Assembly: GCA_027486675.1 (NCBI GenBank)
Contig: JAIXOQ010000005.1
Location: 310,001-374,000 of the forward strand
DNA: 64,000 bases
DNA from: Pseudomonadota bacterium
GTDB lineage: Bacteria > Bdellovibrionota > UBA1018 > CAIMNF01
Direction: 5' to 3'
Below the pieces are notes generated by a model, which was not told where the DNA came from, ran no database searches, and saw only the letters and a program-made list of their open reading frames with translations. Shown here piece after piece: positions 36,072-45,308 of this stretch. Every line of letters starts with the position of its first letter. Position 1 is the stretch's first letter. A program made the position numbers and the translations under genes.

Positions 36072-37232
36072 CTAGGACTTCCGTAACTCTTCCGCAGCAA
36101 TCACCAATCGCTGGATCTCGGACGTGCCTTCGTAGATCTCGGTGATCTTCGCATCCCTGAAATTTCGCTCGACGACGTATTCCTTGGTGTACCCATACCC
36201 CCCGTGGACTTGAATCGCCTTAGTCGCGATCCACATCGCAGATTCCGACGCGGATAATTTCGCCATCGCCGCATCTTGAGAATACTTCACCCCAGCTTGC
36301 TTCTTCACCGCCGCATGCCAAGTCAACAATCGAGCGGCCTGCAAGCGTGTCGTCATGTCTGCAAGGTGGAACTGAATCGCCTGGAGCTTTGAAATCGGTG
36401 CTCCGAATTGTTCGCGCTCAGTTGCAAATTGTTTGGAGGCCTCAAGCGCACATCGCGCGATACCTAAAGCCTGGGCTGCAATCCCAATGCGACCACCATC
36501 CAAAGTGGACATTGCGACCTTAAATCCGTCGCCTTCTTTGCCTAGCAAACACTCGTCGGGAACAAACATGTCCTCGAAGAACAACGCAGCCGTTGACGAA
36601 GCTGTGATTCCCAGCTTGTCTTCAAGCTTAGAAACGATGTACCCCTTGATCTTCGTATCGACTACAAAAGCACAAATGCCTTTGTGTTTTAACGCAGGAT
36701 CAATGGTCGCAAACAGGATGCAAGTGTCTGCCTCTTTGCCGTTTGTGATCCAATTTTTTGATCCATTGATTTTATATCCACCCGGAACTTTTACTGCACG
36801 GCACTGAAGGCCGGCCGGATCTGATCCGTGCCCTGGCTCCGACAACGCAAAACAGCCTAATTTCTGGCCCTGGGCAAGCGGCTTAAGCCATTTCTCTTTT
36901 TGCGCGTCATTTCCATATTCAGAAATGGGCCAACACACCAAAGAATTATTCACAGACATGATGACGCCTGAAGACGCACACGCGGCTGACACCTCTTCCA
37001 TCGCCATGGCGTAGGTCGCGACATCTAAGCCTGCGCCTCCCCACTTTTCGTCCACCATCATGCCCATCATTCCCATCTCGGCAAGCTTGCTCACGATTGC
37101 GGTAGGAAACTCACCCGTCTCATCGTGGTGCTTTGCGCGAGGAGCGATTTCAGCAACACACAGTTGATGGATGGACTCCATCAGGGATTTTTTCTCTTCG
37201 TCAACCATCGGCCAATAACGTTCGGTTTGCAT
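36072..37232 (-). CDS. Acyl-CoA dehydrogenase (short-chain type)
   Basis: 386 residues with the family signatures: ALSEPGHGSDPAGL, GSKNWITNGKEAD, and the catalytic Glu in EIYEGTSEIQRLVIA near residue 370. It also has QVHGGYGYTKEY for FAD and electron transfer. It oxidises short- or medium-chain acyl-CoA to the enoyl-CoA. With the enoyl-CoA hydratase and 3-hydroxyacyl-CoA dehydrogenase upstream it supplies three beta-oxidation steps; no thiolase is in the window. It is the last gene of a tight minus-strand run that starts at rpmH. Confidence 0.95.
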   Translation of the reverse strand: MQTERYWPMVDEEKKSLMESIHQLCVAEIAPRAKHHDETGEFPTAIVSKLAEMGMMGMMVDEKWGGAGLDVATYAMAMEEVSAACASSGVIMSVNNSLVCWPISEYGNDAQKEKWLKPLAQGQKLGCFALSEPGHGSDPAGLQCRAVKVPGGYKINGSKNWITNGKEADTCILFATIDPALKHKGICAFVVDTKIKGYIVSKLEDKLGITASSTAALFFEDMFVPDECLLGKEGDGFKVAMSTLDGGRIGIAAQALGIARCALEASKQFATEREQFGAPISKLQAIQFHLADMTTRLQAARLLTWHAAVKKQAGVKYSQDAAMAKLSASESAMWIATKAIQVHGGYGYTKEYVVERNFRDAKITEIYEGTSEIQRLVIAAEELRKS

Positions 37233-37237
37233 AAATC

Positions 37238-38020
37238 TTAGGTCCTTTCAAACTCTGGTTTCCGCTTTTCCATAAAAGCGATCATGCCTTCTTGGGCGTC
37301 TTTGGTATCAAACAGTGCTCCAAAGTGCAGAGCCTCCGCATCCACTTTGGAATGCAGCCCACCTGGCTCTGAAAACTCCTGGATCAAAGCTTTCGCTTCC
37401 ATGATCGCCGTCATCGATAGGCCTGCAATCTGCGACGCCAGTTTGCTCACTTCATCAAAAAATGATACCTGCGGATACACCTGGCGCACGAGGCCCATCA
37501 CTCGAGCTTCCTCTGCGTTAAACTTTGCACCCGTGAAGATCAGCTCTTTCGCACGCGATACGCCGAGCAACTTCTGGAGCCTCAGCATCCCTCCAAACCC
37601 TGGCATCAGGCCAAGGCTCACTTCGGGAAGCCCAAAAATAGCCTTTTCACTGGCCAAGATAAAATCACATGCGATGGCCATCTCTGTTCCGCCACCTAAG
37701 GCAAAACCATGAACTGCAGCAATAGTCGGTTTCGGCATCGACTCAAGGAGTGTTGCCACTGAATGGCCTAATCTTGAAAAGTCCGACGCCTCTGGCCGCT
37801 TGAGGGAGCTCATTTCTTTGATGTCAGCGCCAGCGATAAAAGCTTTTTCTCCTGCACCCCTGAGCACCACTACGCGAACAGCTGGATCACGCGCCAAACG
37901 ATGCAGTGCCAAATAAAGTTCATTCAACACCGACGCGTTTAACGCATTCAGCGCTTCGGGACGATTGATCTCCACCCAGGTGACTCCGCTGCCACCGTCA
38001 CGCACTAAAACTTCAGACAT
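37238..38020 (-). CDS. Enoyl-CoA hydratase (crotonase family)
   Basis: 260 residues from the ATG at 38020 (MSEVLVRDGGSGVTWVEINRPEALNALN), which has an AAAGGA site; a frame upstream (ATG at 38071) lies inside the preceding gene and is unlikely. The oxyanion loops are present: FIAGADIKEM (about 65) and VHGFALGGGTEMAIACD (about 105), with catalytic Glu positions as in hydratases (GTEMA and PEVSLGL). It would hydrate enoyl-CoA. It overlaps the upstream dehydrogenase by eight bases and lies five bases from the acyl-CoA dehydrogenase. Confidence 0.93.
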   Translation of the reverse strand: MSEVLVRDGGSGVTWVEINRPEALNALNASVLNELYLALHRLARDPAVRVVVLRGAGEKAFIAGADIKEMSSLKRPEASDFSRLGHSVATLLESMPKPTIAAVHGFALGGGTEMAIACDFILASEKAIFGLPEVSLGLMPGFGGMLRLQKLLGVSRAKELIFTGAKFNAEEARVMGLVRQVYPQVSFFDEVSKLASQIAGLSMTAIMEAKALIQEFSEPGGLHSKVDAEALHFGALFDTKDAQEGMIAFMEKRKPEFERT

Positions 38021-38861
38021 AGGAATAAAATCCTTTTCCGGACTTTTTACCCAGCCATCCCGCTGCAACATACTGTTTCAAAAGAGGGCAGGGGCGGTAC
38101 TTCGAATCCCCTAGTCCTTGATGCAAAACTTCCATGATCGCAAGACACGTATCTAAGCCGATAAAATCAGCAAGCGTCAGCGGACCCATGGGCTGATTCG
38201 TCCCAAGCTTCATTGCGGTATCGATGTCTTCCACCGATGCGATGCCTTCGTACAAAGCAAAAACGGCTTCATTGATCATCGGCATCAAGATGCGATTGAC
38301 TGCAAAGCCAGGCATGTCGCGTGCGGCAACAAAGGTCTTGCCCATTTTTTCAGCAGTAGACCGAACAAACTCCCAAGTTCTATCTGAAGTCTGAATCGCG
38401 CGGATTCCCTCGACGAGCTTCATTACAGGGACTGGATTCATAAAATGCATTCCAGCAAAACGATCGGGGCGTCGGGTAACGGCAGCTAACTCAGTAATAC
38501 TGATCGAGCTCGTATTGGAAGCAAACACGGTTGACTCACCACAAACGCGATCCAGTTCACGGAAGATTTGTTTCTTGAGATCAATATTTTCTGACGCGGC
38601 TTCCACAACTAGGGCGCAGTCCTTCAGTTCCGCGAATCCCGAAACCGGCGTCATGCGGCTCATCACTGCGTCCGCATCTGCTGCGGCCATTTTTTGTTTT
38701 TCAACTAACTTACGCAGTTGGGCAGAGATCTTTTCAACGCCCTTGCGAGCGGATTCCAAATTCACATCCGCAAGACGCACCGAAAAACCCGTCTGCGCTG
38801 CTAACTGAGCAATTCCTTGCCCCATCTGACCTGCACCAATCACACCGAACTCAAAACTCAT
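38013..38861 (-). CDS. hbd: 3-hydroxybutyryl-CoA dehydrogenase
   Basis: 282 residues: NAD-binding GAGQMGQGIAQLAAQTG at the N-terminus, SNTSSISITELA, the catalytic His and partners in GMHFMNPVPVMKLVEGI, and a C-terminal dimerisation domain (DFIGLDTCLAIMEVLH). It oxidises 3-hydroxyacyl-CoA to the ketoacyl-CoA. The length is normal. It lies six bases after mnmE, so the three acyl-CoA genes are probably read from the rpmH-mnmE transcript. Confidence 0.94.
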   Translation of the reverse strand: MSFEFGVIGAGQMGQGIAQLAAQTGFSVRLADVNLESARKGVEKISAQLRKLVEKQKMAAADADAVMSRMTPVSGFAELKDCALVVEAASENIDLKKQIFRELDRVCGESTVFASNTSSISITELAAVTRRPDRFAGMHFMNPVPVMKLVEGIRAIQTSDRTWEFVRSTAEKMGKTFVAARDMPGFAVNRILMPMINEAVFALYEGIASVEDIDTAMKLGTNQPMGPLTLADFIGLDTCLAIMEVLHQGLGDSKYRPCPLLKQYVAAGWLGKKSGKGFYSYV

Positions 38862-38867
38862 ACGCTC

Positions 38868-40295
38868 CTACTTTCCGATACAGAACTGCGAAAAAATCCG
38901 CGCCAATACGTCGTCTGCCACTTCAAAACCAAGTAATGGTGCAAGTTTCGCACGAGCGTGCCTCATTCCGGCGGCAAAAAGCACTGCGTCGTCCGTCTGT
39001 AAGGCCGTGAAAAGCTCCTTCTGCGCCTCAATCACTGCCTGTAGGTGTTCTTCCTTGGTCAAAACTACTTCTTGAGGAGTCCTCGCCACAAGGCTGCGCC
39101 CTAAACGCATTAATTCTTTGGCTAAATCTGCGATACCTCCCAGGGTCACAGACGACACTTGCACCCATGTCGACACCGAAGGAAAAGCATCCTTAAGCGA
39201 AGCCAGATCCACCAAAGACAAATCCTCTTTGGTAACGACACCTAACAGAGGCTTACTCCCAAGCCTTGCTGTACTTAAAATTTCCTGCACCCGCGCTACA
39301 TTGGGTTGTTCAGCATCAATGACAAGAAGCACAAGATCCGCATCACGGGCCGCCGCATTCGATCGCTCAACACCAAGTTTTTCAATTTGATCTAAAGAAC
39401 TGCGCACCCCAGCCGTATCCGCCAGTTTAAAAGTAAGTGCGCCAGAAGCATCCCGAAGATTGAGTTTTTCCCGCAAGACATCCCGCGTTGTCCCAGCAAT
39501 GGATGAAACAATGGCGCGATCCTCGCCCAAAAGGGCATTAAATAGGCTCGATTTCCCTGCATTCGGCAAACCAAACAAAGCGAGCGTGATGCCGTCCATC
39601 ATTCGGCGTCCACGATCAAAACTCCCTTGCAGGCGCTCTAACTTCTCCTGGACGACTTTCACACGCGACTTAAGTGCGGGCAAGCCCACGGACTCGACAT
39701 CTTGATCCGCGAAATCAATCGCAAGTTCCGACAAAGTTACAGCCTGCATCAGAGTCTGATCGAGTTCTTCAATCAAGCGATGCTCGGACCCCGACAATTT
39801 TTCTAAAGCAACTTCAAGCGCCGATTCGTTCGTCGCAGCAATCACTTCACCGATTGCTTCGGCTTGCGTCAGTTTTAATTTTCCGTTCTTGACAGCGCGA
39901 AACGAAAACTCGCCCCGCTGCGCAAGCCGCGCACCGTCCCCTAGAATCCCCTGAATCACGTTTTCTGCAATGATGGGACTGCCATGCAAAGTCAGCTCGG
40001 CCGTGTCTTCGCCCGTAAAAGAAGCGTTCCCAAGATACCGAATTAAAATGGCATCATCGATCTTTCGGCCTTGATGCGTCAGTGTCACGCGATGGGCAAC
40101 ACGTGCTGAGGCAGTCCGCTCCTGATCCGCTAAAGACAACAATGCATTCACCGCTCGATGCGCGTCGCTTCCTGAGACACGCACAATCGCAAGCGCACCC
40201 CCAGGCGGGGTGCTTAAAGCGACAATGGTGCGTTCAGAGAAGTATCCTGACGCGTCAAATGCTGGTGACCGCAGATGCGGCGCCTGAGAGACCAT
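38868..40295 (-). CDS. mnmE: tRNA modification GTPase MnmE (TrmE)
   Basis: 475 residues: N-terminal folate-binding domain, a G domain with GLPNAGKSSLFNALLG (P-loop, about 226), TTRD and DTAG, a switch region, and the C-terminal CIGK that ends the family. With MnmG it modifies wobble uridine in tRNA. The Met start lies inside the yidC 3' end, a 41-base overlap; a start further in would remove the first residues but not the conserved TIVALSTPPGG. No jag gene is present between mnmE and yidC. Confidence 0.97.
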   Translation of the reverse strand: MVSQAPHLRSPAFDASGYFSERTIVALSTPPGGALAIVRVSGSDAHRAVNALLSLADQERTASARVAHRVTLTHQGRKIDDAILIRYLGNASFTGEDTAELTLHGSPIIAENVIQGILGDGARLAQRGEFSFRAVKNGKLKLTQAEAIGEVIAATNESALEVALEKLSGSEHRLIEELDQTLMQAVTLSELAIDFADQDVESVGLPALKSRVKVVQEKLERLQGSFDRGRRMMDGITLALFGLPNAGKSSLFNALLGEDRAIVSSIAGTTRDVLREKLNLRDASGALTFKLADTAGVRSSLDQIEKLGVERSNAAARDADLVLLVIDAEQPNVARVQEILSTARLGSKPLLGVVTKEDLSLVDLASLKDAFPSVSTWVQVSSVTLGGIADLAKELMRLGRSLVARTPQEVVLTKEEHLQAVIEAQKELFTALQTDDAVLFAAGMRHARAKLAPLLGFEVADDVLARIFSQFCIGK

Positions 40296-41655
40296 ATTTT
40301 TTATTGAGATAGTACTGTTGCCCGATTGAGAAAATCGTATTGACGATCATGTACACACAAAGCCCCGATGGCGTCGTGATCATGAAAATCCCAAAAACAA
40401 GCGGCAGAAACTGCATGACCTTTTGTTGCGTCGCATCCATCGCAGCCGACGGAGGCGTGAGCTTCTGCTGCAGGAACATCAACCCCGCTAAAATGACAGG
40501 CGTGATATAAAAACGATCCTGTGCAGACAGGTCAGTCAGCCATCCAAAGAACGGCGCACGGTAAAGTTCAACAGCAGTGTAAAGCACCGAATAGAGCGCA
40601 AAAAACACAGGCATCTGTACCAGCAGGGGTAAACAACCCGATAGCGGGTTGTATTTGTTCTTCTGCATGAACGCCATCATTTCGCGGTTATAAGCCTCTT
40701 TGTTTCCTTTGTGTTTCTCTTTCAGCGCATTGAGCTTCGGCTGAATCTCAGCCATTTTCCTCATGCCTTTGACGCCCTTCACAACCAGAGGAAACAGAAT
40801 GATCTTCACGATGATGGTTAGAATTACGATCGCAAAACCATAGTTACCCACGAATTTGAATAAAAACTTAAGCAACCAGAGCAGGGGATAGGCCACAAAA
40901 GTGAACCAACCCAAGTCAACCGACGTATCCAAAGTTGGATCAATCGCGCGCAGACGCTCAAGCTCTTTGGGCACAAAAGCCACGCGGAACGAAAGATTGA
41001 GCTCTCCGTTCTTCACTGGATATTCCAGAGACATCTGTCCCTGATTCTGTCCCGTCGCTTGGGCCAAAAGCCGGGTCGGCGCTTCAGCGGGCAAAACAAA
41101 CAGACCAAAATAATGAGACTGCGCGCCGATCCACTTGACCGGTCCGGGCACATCTTCAGATTTCGGTTCACTCGCCTCATAATCCGAAAGAAGTCTTCGC
41201 TGAATCTCTTGATTGGAAAAATAAGCGAGCTGCCGATCGCGGGTTTCTTTGTCGTCGGCCACATTCTTTGAAACCAAACTGAGATAAGCTTTTTCAGGCG
41301 CGTTCTTAGCAAACTTCACGTTCAGTTGCACCGTGACAAAATCATCTCCAGGAATCGAGCGGCGCTCAATCTTGACGCGCTCATCGGAATACACCCACTC
41401 GATCGCGCTGCCTTCCGTCTTTAAGGAGGTTGCCTTCTTTTGGTTTAAGTCCGTGAAGTCAGAACCAGAGAAGGTCAGCAACAACGAAGAGCTAAAATTG
41501 GTAGCGGCCAACAAGGAGATATCTTTGTGCTCATGCAGAAACCATGAATCCACCCAAAATGGGCTTTCAGAGACCTGAAATTGAGCACCCTTTAAGTTCA
41601 ATGTTTCGGCACCGTAGGCAGACATCAAAAATAATACAAAACTCAGCACGTTCAT
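40255..41655 (-). CDS. yidC: Membrane protein insertase YidC
   Basis: 466 residues. A signal-like N-terminal segment ([15 protein letters not shown]) is followed by a periplasmic beta domain (about 20-245). The conserved insertase core has about five membrane helices (about 265-445), including [30 protein letters not shown]. The lumenal domain is somewhat shorter than in E. coli. The gene overlaps yidD by four bases and mnmE by 41. Confidence 0.95.
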   Translation of the reverse strand: MNVLSFVLFLMSAYGAETLNLKGAQFQVSESPFWVDSWFLHEHKDISLLAATNFSSSLLLTFSGSDFTDLNQKKATSLKTEGSAIEWVYSDERVKIERRSIPGDDFVTVQLNVKFAKNAPEKAYLSLVSKNVADDKETRDRQLAYFSNQEIQRRLLSDYEASEPKSEDVPGPVKWIGAQSHYFGLFVLPAEAPTRLLAQATGQNQGQMSLEYPVKNGELNLSFRVAFVPKELERLRAIDPTLDTSVDLGWFTFVAYPLLWLLKFLFKFVGNYGFAIVILTIIVKIILFPLVVKGVKGMRKMAEIQPKLNALKEKHKGNKEAYNREMMAFMQKNKYNPLSGCLPLLVQMPVFFALYSVLYTAVELYRAPFFGWLTDLSAQDRFYITPVILAGLMFLQQKLTPPSAAMDATQQKVMQFLPLVFGIFMITTPSGLCVYMIVNTIFSIGQQYYLNKKYGLSGAASAVTSI

Positions 41656-41903
41656 TCTCCTTTAGGCCGGTCCCGTGAAGGAACCGGATCAAATCCACCG
41701 CGAAAGAGCGGGTTACAACGCAAGATCCGAAAGAGCGCCAGCGCCCCTCCGAACACGATTCCTCGCTCCGTCACCGCTTGTTCCGCATATTCAGAACAAG
41801 TCGGATGAAAGCGACACGACGCCCCAGGCCCAGCAAGGGCATGAAGCAGAGGCGAAATAAAACGCCGATAGAGGTTAAAGATTATGGCGAGGATGGCTTT
41901 CAT
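41652..41903 (-). CDS. yidD: Membrane protein insertion factor YidD
   Basis: 83 residues with the family hallmark [15 protein letters not shown] and the later [13 protein letters not shown], with a short amphipathic or membrane segment at the N-terminus. YidD supports YidC-dependent insertion. It overlaps rnpA by 29 bases and yidC by four, the classic rpmH-rnpA-yidD-yidC order. Confidence 0.93.
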   Translation of the reverse strand: MKAILAIIFNLYRRFISPLLHALAGPGASCRFHPTCSEYAEQAVTERGIVFGGALALFRILRCNPLFRGGFDPVPSRDRPKGE

Positions 41904-42228
41904 CTTCCCAGAAACGGTCCAATACCGAGCGCACGCGTTCAGGTAGAGTGTAATGCCACTCGACCGGTTTCGACACCACGACGTTGTAATCCAATGCAGG
42001 TAGAGAGGAATGTTTCAGGCGGAAGCTTTCGCGAATTTGCCTGCGCAGCAAATTCCGCTTCACTGAGCCAATGCGCAATTTAACGGTGATGCCGAGACGC
42101 GCTTGGCCTTTGTCGTTTGGTTTAAAGAAAACAACACAACAACGCAGAGATTTTTTCTTCGCGTCGCCAAAAAGGCGCACGTAGTCCGAACGAGTTCGGA
42201 GACGAGCCGCTTTGGGGAATGAATTCAA
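41875..42228 (-). CDS. rnpA: Ribonuclease P protein component
   Basis: 117 residues, basic, with the RNR-like signature ([19 protein letters not shown]) and a central [15 protein letters not shown] strand region. It binds RNase P RNA and helps 5' processing of tRNA precursors. It starts six bases after rpmH. Confidence 0.93.
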   Translation of the reverse strand: MNSFPKAARLRTRSDYVRLFGDAKKKSLRCCVVFFKPNDKGQARLGITVKLRIGSVKRNLLRRQIRESFRLKHSSLPALDYNVVVSKPVEWHYTLPERVRSVLDRFWEDESHPRHNL

Positions 42229-42234
42229 AGGGGA

Positions 42235-42384
42235 TTACTTCGCTGCAACAGAGACGACAAGACGCTTGCGGCCCTTGGCACGACGGCGCTTGAGGACTTT
42301 CTGTCCGTTTGCTGTGCTCATGCGAGCGCGAAATCCGTGAGTCTTTTTGCGCTTTGTGCGCGATGGTTGGTATGTGCGTTTCAT
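42235..42384 (-). CDS. rpmH: 50S ribosomal protein L34
   Basis: 49 residues: [20 protein letters not shown], then [18 protein letters not shown]. The length and the MKRTYQPS...HGFR signature are those of L34. It is the first gene of the minus-strand run and divergent from dnaA across 96 bases. Confidence 0.96.
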   Translation of the reverse strand: MKRTYQPSRTKRKKTHGFRARMSTANGQKVLKRRRAKGRKRLVVSVAAK

Positions 42385-42416
42385 AATAAATCTTTTCCTT
42401 TGGGGGAGTTCGAAGA

Positions 42417-42467
42417 AGCTATCGAATTTTACCGGGCGTTGTCAACATAAGCCCTGCATGCTAAATG
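42417..42467. promoter_or_regulatory. Divergent promoter region between rpmH and dnaA
   Basis: Toward dnaA: TTGTCA (42439-42444), 17 bases, TAAATG (42462-42467). Toward rpmH: TTGACA on the minus strand (42445-42440), 17 bases, ATAGCT. The -35 elements overlap on opposite strands. The rpmH -10 is weak. No clear DnaA box was found here. Confidence 0.35.
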
Positions 42468-42480
42468 ACTACACTCGCCC

Positions 42481-43920
42481 ATGATTAATGAAGAGCAATG
42501 GAAAACCGCATACGAAGACTTACTGCATCAGGGCTCAAATGATGCAAATGACGCGGGTTTTTGGCTCAGATCGGTGCGATTTTCCAACTCGCATCAACGA
42601 GATGGGTTCACAGAAGTTTCCCTGGCCACCCCAAACGCATCCTACGCAAATTATCTAGATAAAACACACCGTTCCCTCGTGGAAGAGACCCTAGAACGGG
42701 TCACGGGTGTGCGGTGCAAAGTCACTTTTGAGGCAAACTCAGACGGGGCAAGTATCAATAAACTTTTGAATCTGAGCCCCCTTTCCCCCCCGACGGTTTT
42801 TAACATTGGCAGGGTAGAGGTGCCAGAACCTGCGCCGTTTCCAAGGGCCAACACCACACCCACGGCCCAGTCGCAATCACAGGCCGCGCCGTTTAGCATT
42901 CCAGTCCGGGACAACGTGGATCCGAACCTCACTTTTTCCCGCTACATCGTCGGTCCATCCAACCAATACGCGCATGCGTCGGCCTATGGGGCGGCGCAAA
43001 AACCGGGGCATCAGTTTAATCCGCTCTTTATTTATGGGCCACCCGCTGTGGGAAAAACGCATTTACTGCACGCGATTGCAAATCAAGTGCGATCAAAGAA
43101 TCCCAATGCTCGTATTTGTTTAACGTCCGCTGAAAAGTTCGTGAATGAATTCATCACGCACGTGCAGCACAAAAGTATCGATCTCTTTCGGCAGCGTTAC
43201 CGAAACAAAGTAGATCTGCTGTTGATCGATGACGTGCAGTTTATTTTAGGAAAAGACCGCTCGGAAGAGGAGTTTTTCCATACTTTCAATGCGCTTCACG
43301 AAGACAAAAAAATGATCGTGCTGACGTCAGATAAAGCGCCAAAAGAAATCGATCAGTTAGAAGAGCGTCTGCGCACTCGGTTTGAAATGGGCATGGTCGT
43401 TGATATTCGTGCGCCGGAAATTGAGACTAGGATCGCTATTTTGCGTGCGAAAGCCGAAGACGATGACATTTATTTGCCCGATGAAGTGGCGCTTTTCTTA
43501 GGTAAACACGTGCGGGACACCGTGCGGAACCTGCACGGAGTTTTAGTGCAGCTTCAGCAACATGCTTCCCTTACGGGATCTGAGATCTCTTTAGATTTAG
43601 CGAAGCAGCTGATTCATGATCAGGTGCCTGAAGAGGGCGAAGATTTCACCACAGAGATGATCATGAATGCGGTGTGTGCTCATTATAAGCTGAAGGCAAA
43701 GGAGATCCGCGGCACATCGAAGGCGCGTATGTATGCGCAGCCTCGGCAAATTGCGATGTACATGATGCGGCAGTACACGTCTCTAGGAGTGCGGGAAATT
43801 GCATCGTTCTTTCAGAAGGACCACAGCACGGTTGTGCATTCGTGCAAGAAGATCGAGCTCGATATCGATTCAGACCCGGAACTGAAGACTGCTGTCGAAG
43901 CGATTAAGATGCAGCTGTAG
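42481..43920 (+). CDS. dnaA: Chromosomal replication initiator DnaA
   Basis: 479 residues with an N-terminal domain I, a linker, the AAA+ core (Walker A GPPAVGKTHLL about 188, Walker B LLIDDVQF about 256, sensor LTSDKAP) and the C-terminal DNA-binding signature FQKDHSTVVHSCKKIE. The length is normal. It is divergent from rpmH, the usual arrangement next to a bacterial origin. A cluster of TTATCCACA boxes could not be found by eye in the flanks. Confidence 0.98.
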   Translation: MINEEQWKTAYEDLLHQGSNDANDAGFWLRSVRFSNSHQRDGFTEVSLATPNASYANYLDKTHRSLVEETLERVTGVRCKVTFEANSDGASINKLLNLSPLSPPTVFNIGRVEVPEPAPFPRANTTPTAQSQSQAAPFSIPVRDNVDPNLTFSRYIVGPSNQYAHASAYGAAQKPGHQFNPLFIYGPPAVGKTHLLHAIANQVRSKNPNARICLTSAEKFVNEFITHVQHKSIDLFRQRYRNKVDLLLIDDVQFILGKDRSEEEFFHTFNALHEDKKMIVLTSDKAPKEIDQLEERLRTRFEMGMVVDIRAPEIETRIAILRAKAEDDDIYLPDEVALFLGKHVRDTVRNLHGVLVQLQQHASLTGSEISLDLAKQLIHDQVPEEGEDFTTEMIMNAVCAHYKLKAKEIRGTSKARMYAQPRQIAMYMMRQYTSLGVREIASFFQKDHSTVVHSCKKIELDIDSDPELKTAVEAIKMQL

Positions 43921-44006
43921 CTGCGGGCCCCGGGTGGGTGCCAGAAGCGAACGGACTGCCTTTGTTTTGACCCAATTCCCCTTTCATTTCAGCACCTTAT
44001 ATTTTT

Positions 44007-44044
44007 ACTAGGTTCACCTAGTGTTTTTACTAGATCGACCTAGC
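44007..44044. repeat. Palindrome pair downstream of ATPase copy 2
   Basis: Two 16-bp palindromes, ACTAGGTTCACCTAGT (44007-44022) and ACTAGATCGACCTAGC (44029-44044), starts 22 bases apart and each preceded by a T run. The same arrangement recurs at 45221-45258, so the ATPase gene is flanked by imperfect direct repeats of about 45 bases. Confidence 0.85.
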
Positions 44045-44064
44045 AAAAGTATGGCCTCGCCTGA

Positions 44065-45216
44065 TCAAGCCTTTTCCAAAAACGAAACGGGGTCGGTCTC
44101 AAACTCCCCATAGTTATCCGAATCTATGAGGACGGGTTCCGCAGAAGGGTAGCTCTTCTTAAATTTCTCAAGACCAACGAAGTCCCGCTTCCGGCCGGAC
44201 TTCACTTCAATCGCCCAAAGCCTACGACCTCTTTTGACGACATAATCCACCTCAAAATTATTCTCCCGCCAGTAATAAAGATCGAGCCCTGTACGTACCA
44301 ATTGCGTGCCCACTAACAACTCAAAAACTCGGCCATAAGTCTCAGGTTTGTATTCCTCAAGAACCGTTTGAAAGAAAATTGCGGGCGCGAGGGGTAAAAA
44401 CTTCGGCGATGAGGATCGAACACGCACGGCACTGCCAGAATATTTTTCGAGGGCTCGGATCAGATACGCGCCCTCCAGAAGCTGAACATAATGTTTGACC
44501 AGGTCTGTATTGCCACGCTCTTGCAGTTGCCCCAGAAGTTTTGTGTAGCTGAGCTCCTGGGCGGGATAACTACAGATGATCTCAAAAGCCTGCTTAAAAA
44601 GACTCGGCGAACGGATGCGCCGATTCACTAAAATATCCTTTTCAATAATGGCCTCTAAAATGGAATGCCGAATATATTCGGACCATTCTTGCGGTCGACC
44701 AATCAAAGGATATGTACCAGGATAGCCACCGAACTTTAGATATTCAGGAAAACTCAAACCATAACCACGCTTGGATTCACCATAATTCCAGTGGTGCGCA
44801 CGAATCAGCTGATAGCGGCCCGCTAGACTTTCCGTTAGCCCCTGGTGGATATCCAGAGAACTTGAACCGAGCAGAACACACTGAACGCGCCATTTCTTGG
44901 CGCGCTTGTCTTCATCCCAAAGTGATTTGATGGCTTCAGCCCAGTTTTCAATCTTCTGAATCTCGTCAATGACGAGCAGTTTCTTTTCCTGGCGTGCGAT
45001 CAGCCACTGTTCCTTAATCCAAGCGGTGGTCGCATTAAACACCTTGTCCGCACTTTGGTAGAGGAAGGGACTGGACTGATGCGCCTCTAGGTAATTCAAC
45101 ACACTTGTGGTCTTACCCACTTGCCTTGGACCTAAGATGACTTGAAGCCAACCGGATTCCGCCAAAAGATTTGCCTCTAAAGCGTTAATAAAGGGCAGTC
45201 GGATCAGCTTCCTCAT
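44065..45216 (-). CDS. ATPase with C-terminal nuclease-like domain (AAA_14/DUF4143 family), copy 2
   Basis: 383 residues. P-loop GPRQVGKTTSVL near residue 30, Walker B LLVIDEIQKIENW, a sensor VLLGSSSLDI, the DUF4143 middle part and a C-terminal PD-(D/E)XK-like core (NFEVDYVVKRGRRLWAIEVKSG). All catalytic motifs are kept. It is divergent in sequence from copies 1 and 3, more so than expected of a recent duplication. The ATG is five bases from a pair of 16-bp palindromes and there is no clear ribosome-binding site, so the mRNA may be leaderless and controlled there. A matching pair lies after the stop. Confidence 0.88.
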   Translation of the reverse strand: MRKLIRLPFINALEANLLAESGWLQVILGPRQVGKTTSVLNYLEAHQSSPFLYQSADKVFNATTAWIKEQWLIARQEKKLLVIDEIQKIENWAEAIKSLWDEDKRAKKWRVQCVLLGSSSLDIHQGLTESLAGRYQLIRAHHWNYGESKRGYGLSFPEYLKFGGYPGTYPLIGRPQEWSEYIRHSILEAIIEKDILVNRRIRSPSLFKQAFEIICSYPAQELSYTKLLGQLQERGNTDLVKHYVQLLEGAYLIRALEKYSGSAVRVRSSSPKFLPLAPAIFFQTVLEEYKPETYGRVFELLVGTQLVRTGLDLYYWRENNFEVDYVVKRGRRLWAIEVKSGRKRDFVGLEKFKKSYPSAEPVLIDSDNYGEFETDPVSFLEKA

Positions 45217-45220
45217 ATTT

Positions 45221-45258
45221 ACTAGGTTAGTCTAGTATTTTTACTAGGTCAACCTAGT
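45221..45258. repeat. Palindrome pair upstream of ATPase copy 2
   Basis: ACTAGGTTAGTCTAGT (45221-45236) and ACTAGGTCAACCTAGT (45243-45258), starts 22 bases apart as in the downstream pair. Two full helical turns put both on one face of DNA, typical of a dimeric repressor bound in tandem. The pair sits directly before the ATG at 45216. Confidence 0.85.
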
Positions 45259-45308
45259 AAAATCTAAGCGACTTTGGCTGGCCGCGCTCGGGCTGGTGGC
45301 AGTGTGAA

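Noticed and set aside
42385-44064. Search for oriC with a DnaA-box cluster beside dnaA
   Set aside because: No cluster of TTATCCACA-like boxes was found by eye on either flank, so no origin is annotated although the gene order suggests one is near.
44007-45258. Palindrome pairs considered as insertion-sequence ends
   Set aside because: They are direct, not inverted, relative to one another, and the enclosed gene is an ATPase without transposase motifs; operator sites fit better.
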